64,000 bases of DNA, taken from contig NZ_LFJC01000003.1 in NCBI RefSeq assembly GCF_002776695.1, positions 6,201,252 to 6,265,251 on the forward strand, written 5' to 3'. Position numbers and translations under genes: made by a program. Each line of letters opens with the position of its first letter. Within the stretch, counting starts at the first letter, position 1. Origin of the DNA: Bradyrhizobium nitroreducens. Its GTDB lineage: Bacteria > Pseudomonadota > Alphaproteobacteria > Rhizobiales > Xanthobacteraceae. Below, piece after piece: positions 32,739-41,692 of this stretch. The notes beneath the pieces were generated by a model. The model worked only from the letters and a program-made list of their open reading frames with translations. It searched no databases and was not told the origin of the DNA.

Positions 32739-33866
32739 ATGAAGATCGCCGTTGCCAAGGAAATCGATCCGTCGGAGCCGCGTGTCGCCGCTTCGCCCGA
32801 TACGGTGAAGAAGTTTAGGGCGTTGGGCGCCGAGATCGCCGTCGAGCCGGGCGCCGGCCTCAAATCGGGCCTGCCGGATTCGGAATTTATCGCCGCCGGT
32901 GCCACCGTCAGTGCGGATGCACTGAAGGATGCCGACATCATCATCAAGGTGAAGCGTCCCGAAGCGTCGGAGCTGTCGCAGTACAAGCGCGGCGCGCTCG
33001 TCATCGCCATCATGGATCCCTATGGCAACGAGGCCGCGCTGAAGACGATCGCCGATGCCGGTGTCTCCGCCTTCGCGATGGAGCTGATGCCGCGCATCAC
33101 CCGCGCGCAGGTGATGGATGTGCTGTCCTCGCAGGCGAACCTTGCCGGCTACCGCGCCGTGATCGAGGGCGCCGAGGCCTTCGGCCGCGCCTTCCCGATG
33201 ATGATGACGGCTGCCGGCACCGTGCCCGCTGCAAAAGTGTTCGTGATGGGCGTCGGCGTCGCCGGCCTGCAGGCGATCGCGACCGCGCGCCGTCTGGGCG
33301 CCGTCGTGACCGCGACCGACGTTCGTCCCGCCACCAAGGAGCAGGTCGAATCGCTCGGCGCAAAATTCCTCGCCGTCGAGGACGAGGAGTTCAAGAACGC
33401 GCAGACCGCCGGCGGCTATGCCAAGGAGATGTCCAAGGAATACCAGGCCAAGCAGGCCGCGCTCACCGCCGAGCACATCAAGAAGCAGGACATCGTGATC
33501 ACGACCGCCCTGATCCCGGGCCGTCCGGCGCCGAAGCTCGTGTCCGGCGAGATGGTCAAGTCGATGAAGCCGGGCTCGGTGCTGGTCGATCTCGCCGTCG
33601 AGCGCGGCGGCAACGTCGAGGGCGCGAAGCCTGGCGAGGTCGTCGACCTCGATGGCATCAAGATCGTCGGCTACACCAATGTCGCCGGGCGCGTCGCGGC
33701 CTCGGCCTCCAGCCTTTATGCGCGCAACCTGTTCTCCTTCATCGAGACCATGGTCGACAAGAAAGAGAAGAAGCTCGCCGTCAACTGGGACGACGAACTG
33801 GTCAAGGCCACTGCGCTCACGAGAGACGGCGCCGTCATCCACCCGAACTTCCAGCCGAAGGCTTAA
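32739..33866 (+). CDS. pntAA: NAD(P) transhydrogenase subunit alpha, soluble part (PntAA)
   Basis: A 375-residue NAD(H)-binding domain I protein of the proton-translocating transhydrogenase, which couples proton entry to NADPH formation. It is the split form typical of alphaproteobacteria, where the alpha subunit is encoded by two genes. Visible: MKIAVAKEIDPSEPRVA at the start, SSQANLAGYRAV, the nucleotide fold MGVGVAGLQAIATARRLGA and PGRPAPKLV. ATG 32739 has GGAGG 5-8 bases upstream; an earlier in-frame ATG at 32661 lacks one. Followed by pntAB and pntB. Confidence 0.96.
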   Translation: MKIAVAKEIDPSEPRVAASPDTVKKFRALGAEIAVEPGAGLKSGLPDSEFIAAGATVSADALKDADIIIKVKRPEASELSQYKRGALVIAIMDPYGNEAALKTIADAGVSAFAMELMPRITRAQVMDVLSSQANLAGYRAVIEGAEAFGRAFPMMMTAAGTVPAAKVFVMGVGVAGLQAIATARRLGAVVTATDVRPATKEQVESLGAKFLAVEDEEFKNAQTAGGYAKEMSKEYQAKQAALTAEHIKKQDIVITTALIPGRPAPKLVSGEMVKSMKPGSVLVDLAVERGGNVEGAKPGEVVDLDGIKIVGYTNVAGRVAASASSLYARNLFSFIETMVDKKEKKLAVNWDDELVKATALTRDGAVIHPNFQPKA

Positions 33867-33877
33867 GGAGACCCGCC

Positions 33878-34195
33878 ATGGAGCATGCTGCACAGGTCGT
33901 CGACCCCTTCATCTTCCGGCTGTCGATCTTCGTCCTCGCCGTCTTCGTCGGCTATTTCGTGGTGTGGTCGGTGACCCCCGCCCTGCACACGCCGCTGATG
34001 AGCGTGACCAACGCGATCTCCTCGGTGATCGTGGTCGGCGCGCTGCTCGCGGTCGGCGTCGGCATGGTTTCGAGCGGCTCGGGCTGGGCGCGCGGCTTCG
34101 GCTTCGTCGCGCTCATCTTCGCCTGCGTCAACATCTTTGGCGGCTTCCTTGTCACCCAGCGCATGCTGGCGATGTACAAGAAGAAGTCGAAGTAA
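33878..34195 (+). CDS. pntAB: NAD(P) transhydrogenase subunit alpha, membrane part (PntAB)
   Basis: A 105-residue protein with three to four membrane helices (LSIFVLAVFVGYFVVWSV, AISSVIVVGALLAVGVGMV, GFGFVALIFACVNIFGGFLV). TPALHTPLMSVTNAISS is the conserved family loop and GGFLVTQRMLAMYKKK the basic end. It supplies part of the proton channel. 11 bases separate it from pntAA; AAGGAG precedes the ATG. Confidence 0.96.
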   Translation: MEHAAQVVDPFIFRLSIFVLAVFVGYFVVWSVTPALHTPLMSVTNAISSVIVVGALLAVGVGMVSSGSGWARGFGFVALIFACVNIFGGFLVTQRMLAMYKKKSK

Positions 34196-34232
34196 GCGGC
34201 CACTCGGGCTGATGGGATAATGGGGACCTGAG

Positions 34233-35630
34233 ATGAGCGCTAACCTCTCTGCATTTTTGTATCTCGTGGCGGGAGTGCTGTTCATCCTGTCGCTGCGCGG
34301 GCTGTCGAGCCCGGCTTCGTCGCGCCAGGGCAATCTGTTCGGCATGATCGGCATGGCGATCGCGGTCGCCACCACGCTCGCAAGCCATCCGCCGGCCGAC
34401 GGCGTGGCGTGGGTGCTGGTCATTCTCGCGGTCGCGATCGGCGGCGGCATCGGCGCGGTGATCGCCCGCCGCGTGCCGATGACCTCGATGCCGGAACTGG
34501 TCGCCGCCTTCCACTCGCTGGTCGGCATGGCCGCGGTGCTGGTCGCCGCCGGCGCGTTCTACGCACCGGAAGCCTTCGACATCGGCACGCCCGGCAACAT
34601 CCATGCCTCCAGTCTGGTCGAAATGTCGCTCGGCGTCGCCATCGGCGCGCTGACCTTCACCGGCTCGGTGATCGCGTTCCTGAAGCTGTCCGCTCGCATG
34701 AGCGGCGCGCCGATCATCCTGCCATTCCGCCACATCATCAACATCGTGCTGGTATTGGCGCTGGTGTTCTTCATCTTCGGCCTGGTTCGTTCCGGCAGTG
34801 CGGTCGATTTTTGGCTGATCACCATCCTGGCGCTGGCGCTCGGCGTGCTCATGATCATCCCGATCGGCGGCGCCGACATGCCTGTCGTGATCTCGATGCT
34901 GAACTCCTACTCCGGCTGGGCCGCGGCCGGCATCGGCTTCACGCTCGGCAATTCCGCGCTGATCATCACCGGCGCGCTGGTCGGCTCGTCAGGCGCGATC
35001 CTGTCGTACATCATGTGCCACGCGATGAACCGGTCCTTCATCTCGGTCATCCTCGGCGGCTTCGGCGGCGAGACCGCCGCGGCCGGCGGTGGCGGCGGTG
35101 AGCAGAAGCCGGCCAAGCTCGGCTCGGCCGATGATGCGGCCTTCATCATGAAGAACGCGCAGAAGGTCATCATCGTGCCCGGCTACGGCATGGCGGTGGC
35201 ACAGGCGCAGCACGCGCTGCGTGAAATGGGCGACATCCTGAAGAAGGAAGGCGTCGAGGTGAAATACGCCATTCACCCGGTCGCGGGCCGCATGCCCGGC
35301 CATATGAACGTGCTGCTGGCTGAAGCCAACGTGCCGTATGACGAAGTGTTCGAGCTCGAGGACATCAACTCCGAATTCGCGCAGGCCGACATCGCCTTCG
35401 TGATCGGCGCCAACGACGTCACCAATCCGGCGGCCGAGGAGGACAAGACCTCGCCGATCTACGGCATGCCCGTGCTCCAGGTCTGGAAGGCCGGCACCGT
35501 GATGTTCATCAAGCGCTCGCTGGCGTCGGGCTATGCCGGCATCGACAATCCGCTGTTCTACCGCGACAACACCATGATGCTGCTCGGCGACGCCAAGAAG
35601 GTCACCGAGAACATCGTCAAGGCGATGTAG
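34233..35630 (+). CDS. pntB: NAD(P) transhydrogenase subunit beta (PntB)
   Basis: A 465-residue subunit: about nine membrane helices (1-265) forming the proton path, then the NADP-binding domain III at ~290-465 with VIIVPGYGMAVAQAQHAL, HPVAGRMPGHMNVLLAEA, PYDEVFELEDIN and GANDVTNPAAEEDKTSPIYGM, the full signature. NNTMMLLGDAKK near the end is also typical. It closes the transhydrogenase operon; an operon neighbour follows after 18 bases. Confidence 0.97.
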   Translation: MSANLSAFLYLVAGVLFILSLRGLSSPASSRQGNLFGMIGMAIAVATTLASHPPADGVAWVLVILAVAIGGGIGAVIARRVPMTSMPELVAAFHSLVGMAAVLVAAGAFYAPEAFDIGTPGNIHASSLVEMSLGVAIGALTFTGSVIAFLKLSARMSGAPIILPFRHIINIVLVLALVFFIFGLVRSGSAVDFWLITILALALGVLMIIPIGGADMPVVISMLNSYSGWAAAGIGFTLGNSALIITGALVGSSGAILSYIMCHAMNRSFISVILGGFGGETAAAGGGGGEQKPAKLGSADDAAFIMKNAQKVIIVPGYGMAVAQAQHALREMGDILKKEGVEVKYAIHPVAGRMPGHMNVLLAEANVPYDEVFELEDINSEFAQADIAFVIGANDVTNPAAEEDKTSPIYGMPVLQVWKAGTVMFIKRSLASGYAGIDNPLFYRDNTMMLLGDAKKVTENIVKAM

Positions 35631-35648
35631 CGCGCGAGAGAATGGACC

Positions 35649-35837
35649 GTGGCCATCAACAAGGAATGGCACCGGTCGCATCGCATGCCGCCCAAAGCGA
35701 CGCGCGAGCAGCGTGTCGCATGGCACGCCACCCATAAGGTGGCTTGCGGCTGTCGCGACGTTCCTGCGAGCCTCCGGCCGGACGTCATGAAATCGCTGCG
35801 GAGCCGTCGCAAGCCCCGAGCCTGCACCGGGGGCTGA
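35649..35837 (+). CDS. small conserved basic protein with CGCR motif
   Basis: A 62-residue protein, INKEWHRSHRMPPKATREQR followed by VAWHATHKVACGCRDVPASL. I recall a family of short proteins with the same WHRxHRMP...RxxWHxxHxxxCGCR pattern in other proteobacteria; the His and Cys placement suggests metal binding, but no function is known to me. GTG 35649 starts it, 18 bases after pntB, and only 7 bases separate it from the following hydrolase gene, so all are probably cotranscribed. Confidence 0.8.
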   Translation: MAINKEWHRSHRMPPKATREQRVAWHATHKVACGCRDVPASLRPDVMKSLRSRRKPRACTGG

Positions 35838-35844
35838 CCGCGCA

Positions 35845-36645
35845 ATGATCGCCATCGTCAAGTGGATCGCTATCCTGCTCGTGACCGTCTATTGCGCCGG
35901 TCTCGTCGTGCTCTACGTCCGGCAGCGCGAGATGCTGTTTCCGATTCCGCCCGTCGGTCGCACTGCACCGGATGCGGCGGGCCTCGCCGAGGCGGGAGAG
36001 CATGTTCTGACCAGCTCCGATGGCGAGAAGGTGATCGTCTGGCACGTGCCGGCGAGGCCGGGGCGCCCCGTGATCCTGTACTTTCCGGGCAATGGCGATT
36101 CTCTCGCCGGCGGCGTCAGCCGCTTCAAGGCGATGACGGCTGACGGTACCGGCCTCGTTGCGCTGTCCTATCGCGGCTATGCCGGCTCCAGCGGTTCGCC
36201 GAGCGAACAGGGCCTGCTGCGCGATGCCGCAGCCGCCTACGCCTTCACCACCGCCCGCTATGCGGCGGAACGGATCGTTGCCTGGGGCTTTTCGCTCGGG
36301 ACGGGCGTGGCGGTTGCCGTCGCCTCGGAGCATCGCGTTGGCAGGCTGATCCTGGAGGCTCCCTATACGTCGACGGCCGACATTGCGGCTTCATCGTTCT
36401 GGTTCGTTCCGGTCCGCCTTCTGATGCGTGATCCGTTTCGTTCCGACCAGCGCATCGCGCGCGTCACTGTGCCGCTCCTCGTGATGCATGGCACCGATGA
36501 TCTTGCCATTCCGATCGTGTTCGGAGAGCGTCTGTTCGCACTCGCCCATGATCCCAAGCGGTTCGTTCGCATGGCAGGCGGCGGGCACGACGATCTCGAT
36601 CAATATGGCGCGATCGAAACAGCGAGAGATTTCATTGGCGGTTGA
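35845..36645 (+). CDS. membrane-anchored alpha/beta hydrolase
   Basis: A 266-residue protein with an N-terminal membrane segment (WIAILLVTVYCAGLVVLYV) and an alpha/beta hydrolase fold. Nucleophile Ser in GFSLGTG (~residue 153), Asp in MHGTDD and His in GGGHDDL complete the triad; FPGNGDSLAGG carries the oxyanion part. It resembles the YfhR/BEM46 type of serine hydrolase. It starts 7 bases after the CGCR protein and its end overlaps the probable start of the antiporter, so it belongs to the same operon. Substrate unknown. Confidence 0.88.
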   Translation: MIAIVKWIAILLVTVYCAGLVVLYVRQREMLFPIPPVGRTAPDAAGLAEAGEHVLTSSDGEKVIVWHVPARPGRPVILYFPGNGDSLAGGVSRFKAMTADGTGLVALSYRGYAGSSGSPSEQGLLRDAAAAYAFTTARYAAERIVAWGFSLGTGVAVAVASEHRVGRLILEAPYTSTADIAASSFWFVPVRLLMRDPFRSDQRIARVTVPLLVMHGTDDLAIPIVFGERLFALAHDPKRFVRMAGGGHDDLDQYGAIETARDFIGG

Positions 36646-38077
36646 CACTTTGTTCGCACGTTACGGTTCCGCGCTCGCGGTTTCCAGCCTGGTGCTGCTG
36701 CCGCAGAACGCGTTCGCCGCGACCGGGCTTGACGGCGCGGCGATGCGCTGGCCCTACGCGCTGCCTTTCACCGGTCTGTTGCTGTCGATCGCCCTCGGAC
36801 CTCTGCTGTTTGCGAAATTCTGGCATCATCACTACGGCAAGATCGCCGCCGCCTGGTCGCTGCTGGCCCTTGCCTCGCTCGTCGTCTTCGCCGGCGGCAT
36901 GTCGACGCTGGCGGCGCTCGTCCATGCCATGCTCGCCGAATATCTCGGCTTCATCGTGCTGTTGTTCTCGCTCTATGTCGTGGCCGGCGGCATTCTCATT
37001 ACCGGCGACATCAGGGCCACGCCGGCGACCAATGCCGGCATCCTCGCCCTCGGCACGTTGGGGGCGAGCCTCGTCGGCACCACGGGTGCCGCGATGATCC
37101 TGATCCGTCCCTTGATCCGCGCCAACCGGCCGCGGCGCCACAACGCCCATGTCGTCGTCTTCTTCATCATCCTGGTCGCCAATGTCGGCGGCGCGTTGAG
37201 CCCGCTCGGCGATCCTCCCTTGTTCGTCGGCTTCCTGCACGGGGTCGATTTCTTCTGGACCACGCGGACCATCTGGCTGCAGACCGCCATCGTTGCCGGG
37301 CTGCTGCTCGCCATCTTCGTCGCCGTCGATATCTGGCGCTTCCGCAGCGAGCCGTCGCCGCCCGAGGTCGGCCCTTTGGAACCGGTGCGGATCCGCGGCC
37401 TCGTCAACCTGGTGCTGATCGCGGCCATCGTCGTGAGTCTGCTGGCGTCGGCGATGTGGAAGCCCGGCATTGCGTTCGACATTCTCGGCACCAAGTTGGA
37501 ACTGGAGGACGTCGTCCGCAATGTGGTGCTGCTGGCCGTTGCGGCACTGTCGGTGTGGCTGACGCCGGACGAGCACAGGCAGGCCAACGGTTTCACCTGG
37601 GAGCCGATCCGCGAGGTCGCAAAGCTGTTCGCGGGCATCTTCGTCGCCATCATCCCGGTCATCGCCATGCTCAATGCCGGCCATCATGGCGCATTCGCCT
37701 GGCTGTTGTCGGCCGTGACGGGGCCGGACGGAGCGCCGCGCGAGGTCGCCTATTTCTGGTTTACCGGCCTGATGTCGGCATTCCTCGACAATGCGCCGAC
37801 CTATCTCTTGTTCTTCCAGCTCGCCGGCGGCGATCCGCAGACGCTGATGCACGAGATGTCGGGCACGCTCGCGTCCATCTCCATGGGCGCGGTCTACATG
37901 GGGGCGCTCACCTATATCGGTAACGCGCCGAACTTCATGGTGAGCAGCATCGCCAGCGAGAACGGCATCGAGATGCCGAGCTTCTTCGGCTATCTCTTGC
38001 GCGCCGGTGCCGTGCTGATCCCGCTGTTCCTGCTGCTGACGTTCCTGCCGGTCGCCCCGATCCTGCGCTGGCATTGA
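36605..38077 (+). CDS. sodium:proton antiporter, NhaD/CitMHS type
   Basis: A 490-residue membrane protein with about twelve hydrophobic segments. Family signs are NVGGALSPLGDPPLFVGFLHG and SAFLDNAPTYLLFF, conserved in NhaD-like antiporters. It exchanges cytoplasmic Na+ (or Li+) for protons. The start is uncertain: ATG 36605 lies inside the hydrolase gene and gives a 41-base overlap; TTG codons at 36633 and 36654 are alternatives that begin nearer the first membrane segment or signal-like stretch (LFARYGSALAVSSLVLLPQ). Linked to the transhydrogenase operon by tight spacing. Confidence 0.85.
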   Translation: MARSKQREISLAVDTLFARYGSALAVSSLVLLPQNAFAATGLDGAAMRWPYALPFTGLLLSIALGPLLFAKFWHHHYGKIAAAWSLLALASLVVFAGGMSTLAALVHAMLAEYLGFIVLLFSLYVVAGGILITGDIRATPATNAGILALGTLGASLVGTTGAAMILIRPLIRANRPRRHNAHVVVFFIILVANVGGALSPLGDPPLFVGFLHGVDFFWTTRTIWLQTAIVAGLLLAIFVAVDIWRFRSEPSPPEVGPLEPVRIRGLVNLVLIAAIVVSLLASAMWKPGIAFDILGTKLELEDVVRNVVLLAVAALSVWLTPDEHRQANGFTWEPIREVAKLFAGIFVAIIPVIAMLNAGHHGAFAWLLSAVTGPDGAPREVAYFWFTGLMSAFLDNAPTYLLFFQLAGGDPQTLMHEMSGTLASISMGAVYMGALTYIGNAPNFMVSSIASENGIEMPSFFGYLLRAGAVLIPLFLLLTFLPVAPILRWH

Positions 38078-38126
38078 ATCTGCCGGCCGATTTGCTACTG
38101 CTCATTGAAGCAAATGGAAGCGGTGA

Positions 38127-39224
38127 ATGAGCGCGCATAATCCGATGCCCCGGTCGGCCTGGCTCTTTCCGGGGCTGGCGGTGCTGATGTTCGCGGCCGT
38201 CAGCGCGACGGACTACGCGTTCACGCTTTCGCTGAGCGGGCTCGTTTTCGCGACCGTGCTGCTGGTGATCCTGTTCGGCACGGTATTCGCCGCGGTTCAT
38301 CATGCCGAAGTGATCGCCGAACGGGTCGGCGAACCCTATGGCACGCTGGTGCTGACGCTTTCGGTGACCATCATCGAGGTGGCGCTGATCACCACGATCA
38401 TGCTGGGCGACAAGCCGGCGCCGGAACTGGCGCGGGATACCGTGTTCGCCGTGGTCATGATCGTCTGCAACGGCCTCGTCGGGCTCTGCATCTTCATCGG
38501 CGGCCTGCGCTATCGCGAGCAGGGTTTTCAGCTCTCCGGCGCCAACGTCTATCTCAGCGTCCTGTTCGCGCTCGCGACCATCACCCTGATCATGCCGAAT
38601 TACACCACCACGACGCCGGGACCGGTCTATTCCTCGGTTCAGCTCGGTTTCGTCGACGTCGTCACGCTCGCGCTGTACGGGGTATTCCTCTACACCCAGA
38701 CCGTCCTGCACAAGGATTACTTCGTCCATGAGCGCCCCGGGGGGAGCGCCGGCGAGGCGTATCTGTCGGGCCGGATGCTCGCGCTCAGCGTCGTGCTGCT
38801 GCTGATTGCGCTGCTGGCGGTCGTGCTGCTCGCCAAGAAGTTCTCGCTGGTGGTCGATGCCGTCGCGGTCCGAATCGGTGCGCCGCCGGCCTTTGCCGGT
38901 CTCCTGGTCGCGCTCCTGATTCTGATGCCGGAAGGCGTCGCGGCGGTCGCGGCGGCCCGCAAGAACGATCTCCAGAAGAGCATCAACCTCGCGCTTGGCT
39001 CGTCCCTGGCGACGATCGGCTTGACCATCCCGGCGGTCGGCGTCGCCACCTACGCGCTCGACAAGGAGCTCAAGCTCGGCCTCAACGCCCAGGGCAGCGT
39101 GCTTTTGCTCCTGACCTTCCTCCTGAGCATGCTGACCTTCGGCACGGGCAGAACAAACGTCCTGTTCGGGCTGGTCCATATGGTGGTATTTGCCGTCTAC
39201 GTTTTCATGGTTTTCGTGCCCTGA
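38127..39224 (+). CDS. chaA: calcium:proton antiporter (ChaA-like, CaCA family)
   Basis: A 365-residue membrane protein with eleven or so helices. The two inverted alpha-repeats of the CaCA superfamily are visible: the first at LTLSVTIIEVALITTIMLGD and the second at LLILMPEGVAAVAAARKNDLQ with the conserved acidic Glu, both lining the cation pore. It exchanges Ca2+ (and possibly Na+) for protons. It begins 49 bases after the NhaD-type antiporter and may share its transcript. ATG 38127 has a GGAAGCGGTGA-type site nearby. Confidence 0.9.
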   Translation: MSAHNPMPRSAWLFPGLAVLMFAAVSATDYAFTLSLSGLVFATVLLVILFGTVFAAVHHAEVIAERVGEPYGTLVLTLSVTIIEVALITTIMLGDKPAPELARDTVFAVVMIVCNGLVGLCIFIGGLRYREQGFQLSGANVYLSVLFALATITLIMPNYTTTTPGPVYSSVQLGFVDVVTLALYGVFLYTQTVLHKDYFVHERPGGSAGEAYLSGRMLALSVVLLLIALLAVVLLAKKFSLVVDAVAVRIGAPPAFAGLLVALLILMPEGVAAVAAARKNDLQKSINLALGSSLATIGLTIPAVGVATYALDKELKLGLNAQGSVLLLLTFLLSMLTFGTGRTNVLFGLVHMVVFAVYVFMVFVP

Positions 39225-39284
39225 ACCCAATTTGCGCTTCACGCGGCCCTTCGGGCCCGGATCGCGTCAGAAGGAGAGTTTCCG

Positions 39285-39569
39285 ATGCTTGCCGCCAGAT
39301 CCGAGGTCCAGGTCGACAACGAGCAGGTCCGGGTGACCGAATGGCGGCTCGCTCCCGGCAGCGCCACCGGCCATCACACCCACGGCATGGACTACGTGAT
39401 TGTTCCCGTCGCCGCCGGAGAAATGACCATCGTGGCGCCCAACGGCGAGCGCTCCAAGGCGCAGCTCGCGGCCGGGAAATCCTACTTCCGCAAGGCCGGC
39501 GTCCAACACGACGTACTTAACGAAACCTCAACCGAGATCGTGTTCCTTGAGATCGAGCTAAAGCCGTAA
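39285..39569 (+). CDS. single-domain cupin protein
   Basis: A 94-residue beta-barrel protein. Cupin motif 1 is visible as PGSATGHHTHGMDYVIVPVAAG (HHTH supplies metal ligands) and motif 2 as AGKSYFRKAGVQHDVLNETS (His). It could bind a metal and a small ligand; no specific reaction can be read from the sequence. GGAG is 7-10 bases before ATG 39285. It follows chaA on the same strand after 60 bases. Confidence 0.88.
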   Translation: MLAARSEVQVDNEQVRVTEWRLAPGSATGHHTHGMDYVIVPVAAGEMTIVAPNGERSKAQLAAGKSYFRKAGVQHDVLNETSTEIVFLEIELKP

Positions 39570-39663
39570 CTCCGGCCTTAAGACTTGCCATCGATCCGTC
39601 GCAGTTGATCCCTTACAATGCCCCAAAGTTCCCGCATCTGATCGCGCGGGGAGTGGCCGAGAA

Positions 39664-40593
39664 ATGCTGAAATACCTCGCTAAAATCTCGATGGATATTT
39701 TCCCCTCGGTGCTCGCGACGATCATCGGGGCCTACATCGTTAACCACTACATCAACGCCAAGCCGGCGCCGGACACCCCTTCGGCCGTCGTTGCGCCTGC
39801 CGAGGCAGGCAAGGACGGCAAGCCGACGGACACCGCCAACCTTCCGACGCCCGGCGTCAAGGCCAAGGGCATCTCGGAGAAGAGCGTTTCCGACAAGGGC
39901 GTGACGGACAAGGCCGCTGCCGACAAGCCCGAGGCCAAGGCTGCGGAGGTAACGCCCGCCGAGAACGCCTCGCATGGCCGCTCCCCGGCGCGTGAGAAGG
40001 CCGCGGCGAAGTCGACCCCGGCAGCCACCGCTCCGGTGGTGGAGGCCAATTCCGCCCCGGCCGGGACGTCCCCGGCTGCGACCCCCGACGCCAACGATCT
40101 GGCGCGTGCCGCCATCGAGCGTCTTCGCAAGTCGCCGGAAGGCAAAGCTGCTGAGAAGGCTGCCGAGGCCAAGGCTGCCGAGGCCAAGGCTGCCGAGGCA
40201 AAGGCTGCCGAGATCAAGCCGGCCGAGCGGACCCCAGACCCCGCAGTGCGCGAAGCCACCCGCGTCCCCGAGGCTCCGCGCGTCATCACGACGGAGCCCG
40301 CGGCGATCCGCCCGCTGCCGCCGCCGATCACGGTATCCACGCCTTCGCCCGAGAGCTATGGCAATGGTGGTTCGTCGCCGCCCTATACGGCCTCGGTCGG
40401 CAACGACGATCCGAATCGGATGACGCCCCCGGCCGACATTCCCGTGCCGGTGATCGCGCCGCCGCTCGACCTGCGCGCCGACGCCGGTGCCTCCATGCCG
40501 CGGCCGAAGAAGACCAATGTCGCCGACGACGTGCTGTCGGGCATGAAGTCGATGTTCCACTCGGTTCTGCCGAAGGGCGCCACCCCCGATTAA
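39664..40593 (+). CDS. membrane-anchored Ala/Lys-rich protein
   Basis: A 309-residue protein with one N-terminal membrane segment (MDIFPSVLATIIGAYIVN) and a long low-complexity Ala/Lys/Pro/Glu-rich chain. Near residues 160-185 a tandem of AKAAE units is encoded by ~15-base direct repeats at 40145-40215. The C-terminus ends in an ordered stretch with RPKKTNVADDVLSGMKSMFH. The chain probably extends into the periplasm (inference from the helix). No domain recognised. Confidence 0.75.
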   Translation: MLKYLAKISMDIFPSVLATIIGAYIVNHYINAKPAPDTPSAVVAPAEAGKDGKPTDTANLPTPGVKAKGISEKSVSDKGVTDKAAADKPEAKAAEVTPAENASHGRSPAREKAAAKSTPAATAPVVEANSAPAGTSPAATPDANDLARAAIERLRKSPEGKAAEKAAEAKAAEAKAAEAKAAEIKPAERTPDPAVREATRVPEAPRVITTEPAAIRPLPPPITVSTPSPESYGNGGSSPPYTASVGNDDPNRMTPPADIPVPVIAPPLDLRADAGASMPRPKKTNVADDVLSGMKSMFHSVLPKGATPD

Positions 40594-40619
40594 GCCGGCG
40601 CCTGCGCTGGCCCGGACCG

Positions 40620-41270
40620 TCAGCCGCCGACGCGGGCGAGACCGCTGCGCGCGGCATCGTCGCGTGGACGCAGCGAGACGGCCCTGGTGTAGGACGCCGC
40701 CGCCTTGGCCTTGTCGCCCAGGCGTTCATAGGCCTGTCCGCGGGTGGTCCAGACCTGCGCGTTGTGCGGATCGGCCTCGGAGGCCTCATCCAGATCGGCT
40801 GCCGCTTCCTTGACCTTGCCGAGCGCGAGATAGCTGGTCGCGCGGCCAAGCAGCGGCTCGACCTTCTGGGGGGTGAGTCCGTTTGCGGTGCTGAAATCGG
40901 CGATCGCGAAGTCGTGCTGGTTCTTGCTCTGATAGATCAGCGCGCGGCCATAGAGCGCCTGGGCATTGTAGGGGTCGAGCCCGACGGCGCGATCGAACTC
41001 GTCGAGCGCCGCGGCGGTCTCGCCTGATTTTGCCAGGGATTGGGCCTTTGCGGTGTGGGCCTGAGCTTCGGTGACGTTGGCGGCACTCACCGCGCTCTCA
41101 GCGGGCGCCGCTGCCTTGGGGGCCTCCTGCGGCTTGTCCTTCTCCGGCGTCAGAGATCCCAGATCGAACGAGCAGCCGCACAGCGCCATCCCCATCAAAG
41201 CCAGCGCGAACGGCTGTTGCCAGATCCGGCGTTGCCGCACCAAGCCGCGCTCGGGAAAAGGGGAGGCCAT
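40620..41270 (-). CDS. tetratricopeptide-repeat lipoprotein
   Basis: A 216-residue protein. A positively charged start and hydrophobic stretch (FALALMGMALCGC) end in a lipobox-like LCGC with Cys33 as candidate lipidated residue; the linker is Pro/Ala-rich. Residues ~70-205 contain three or four TPR units (ALDEFDRAVGLDPYNAQALYGRALI, AAADLDEASEADPHNAQVW and similar). TPRs mediate protein-protein contacts. It is probably periplasm-facing. It converges with the Ala/Lys-rich gene and is followed by no close gene on its strand. Confidence 0.85.
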   Translation of the reverse strand: MASPFPERGLVRQRRIWQQPFALALMGMALCGCSFDLGSLTPEKDKPQEAPKAAAPAESAVSAANVTEAQAHTAKAQSLAKSGETAAALDEFDRAVGLDPYNAQALYGRALIYQSKNQHDFAIADFSTANGLTPQKVEPLLGRATSYLALGKVKEAAADLDEASEADPHNAQVWTTRGQAYERLGDKAKAAASYTRAVSLRPRDDAARSGLARVGG

Positions 41271-41324
41271 TTACGGTTCGCTCGCGCTGGTGCCGCATCG
41301 GCAGTACCCCGTCCCAGAAAGGCA

Positions 41325-41361
41325 CCGCTCACAAACAATAACGCGGGCCAGGGGCCCGCGT
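41325..41361 (-). terminator. Rho-independent terminator of rpsU
   Basis: ACGCGGGCC / GGCCCGCGT is a perfect 9-bp stem with a 3-base loop (41341-41361). On the minus strand it is followed by the U-rich run TTATTGTTTGT, 35 bases after the rpsU stop. Confidence 0.8.
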
Positions 41362-41395
41362 CATCGGAAACTGAAATCCTGCAAGATTGGAAAGA

Positions 41396-41692
41396 TCAGC
41401 GCGGTCCGCGCGGACCAGCACCCGGGCCGCTGCGACCGCCGCGATCACCACCAGGACCGGCGCCGAACACCGGCTTCGGCTTCATCGGCAGCAGGCCTTC
41501 GCGCTGCAGCTTCTTGCGGGCCAGCTTGCGCGCGCGGCGCACGGCTTCGGCCTTTTCGCGGGCCTTTTTCTCGGAGGGCTTCTCATAATGGCCGCGGAGC
41601 TTCATCTCGCGGAAAATACCCTCGCGCTGCATCTTCTTCTTCAGCGCCTTGAGAGCTTGATCGACATTGTTATCGCGAACGAGAACCTGCAC
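41396..41692 (-). CDS. rpsU: 30S ribosomal protein S21
   Basis: A 98-residue protein. The first ~70 residues are S21 (MQVLVRDNNVDQALKALKKK, MQREGIFREMKLRGHYEKPSEKKAREK), including the basic helix that binds 16S rRNA in the small subunit near the anti-Shine-Dalgarno end. The tail after KPVFGAGPG is a Gly/Arg/Pro-rich extension seen in related alphaproteobacteria. A terminator follows. Confidence 0.97.
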   Translation of the reverse strand: MQVLVRDNNVDQALKALKKKMQREGIFREMKLRGHYEKPSEKKAREKAEAVRRARKLARKKLQREGLLPMKPKPVFGAGPGGDRGGRSGPGAGPRGPR

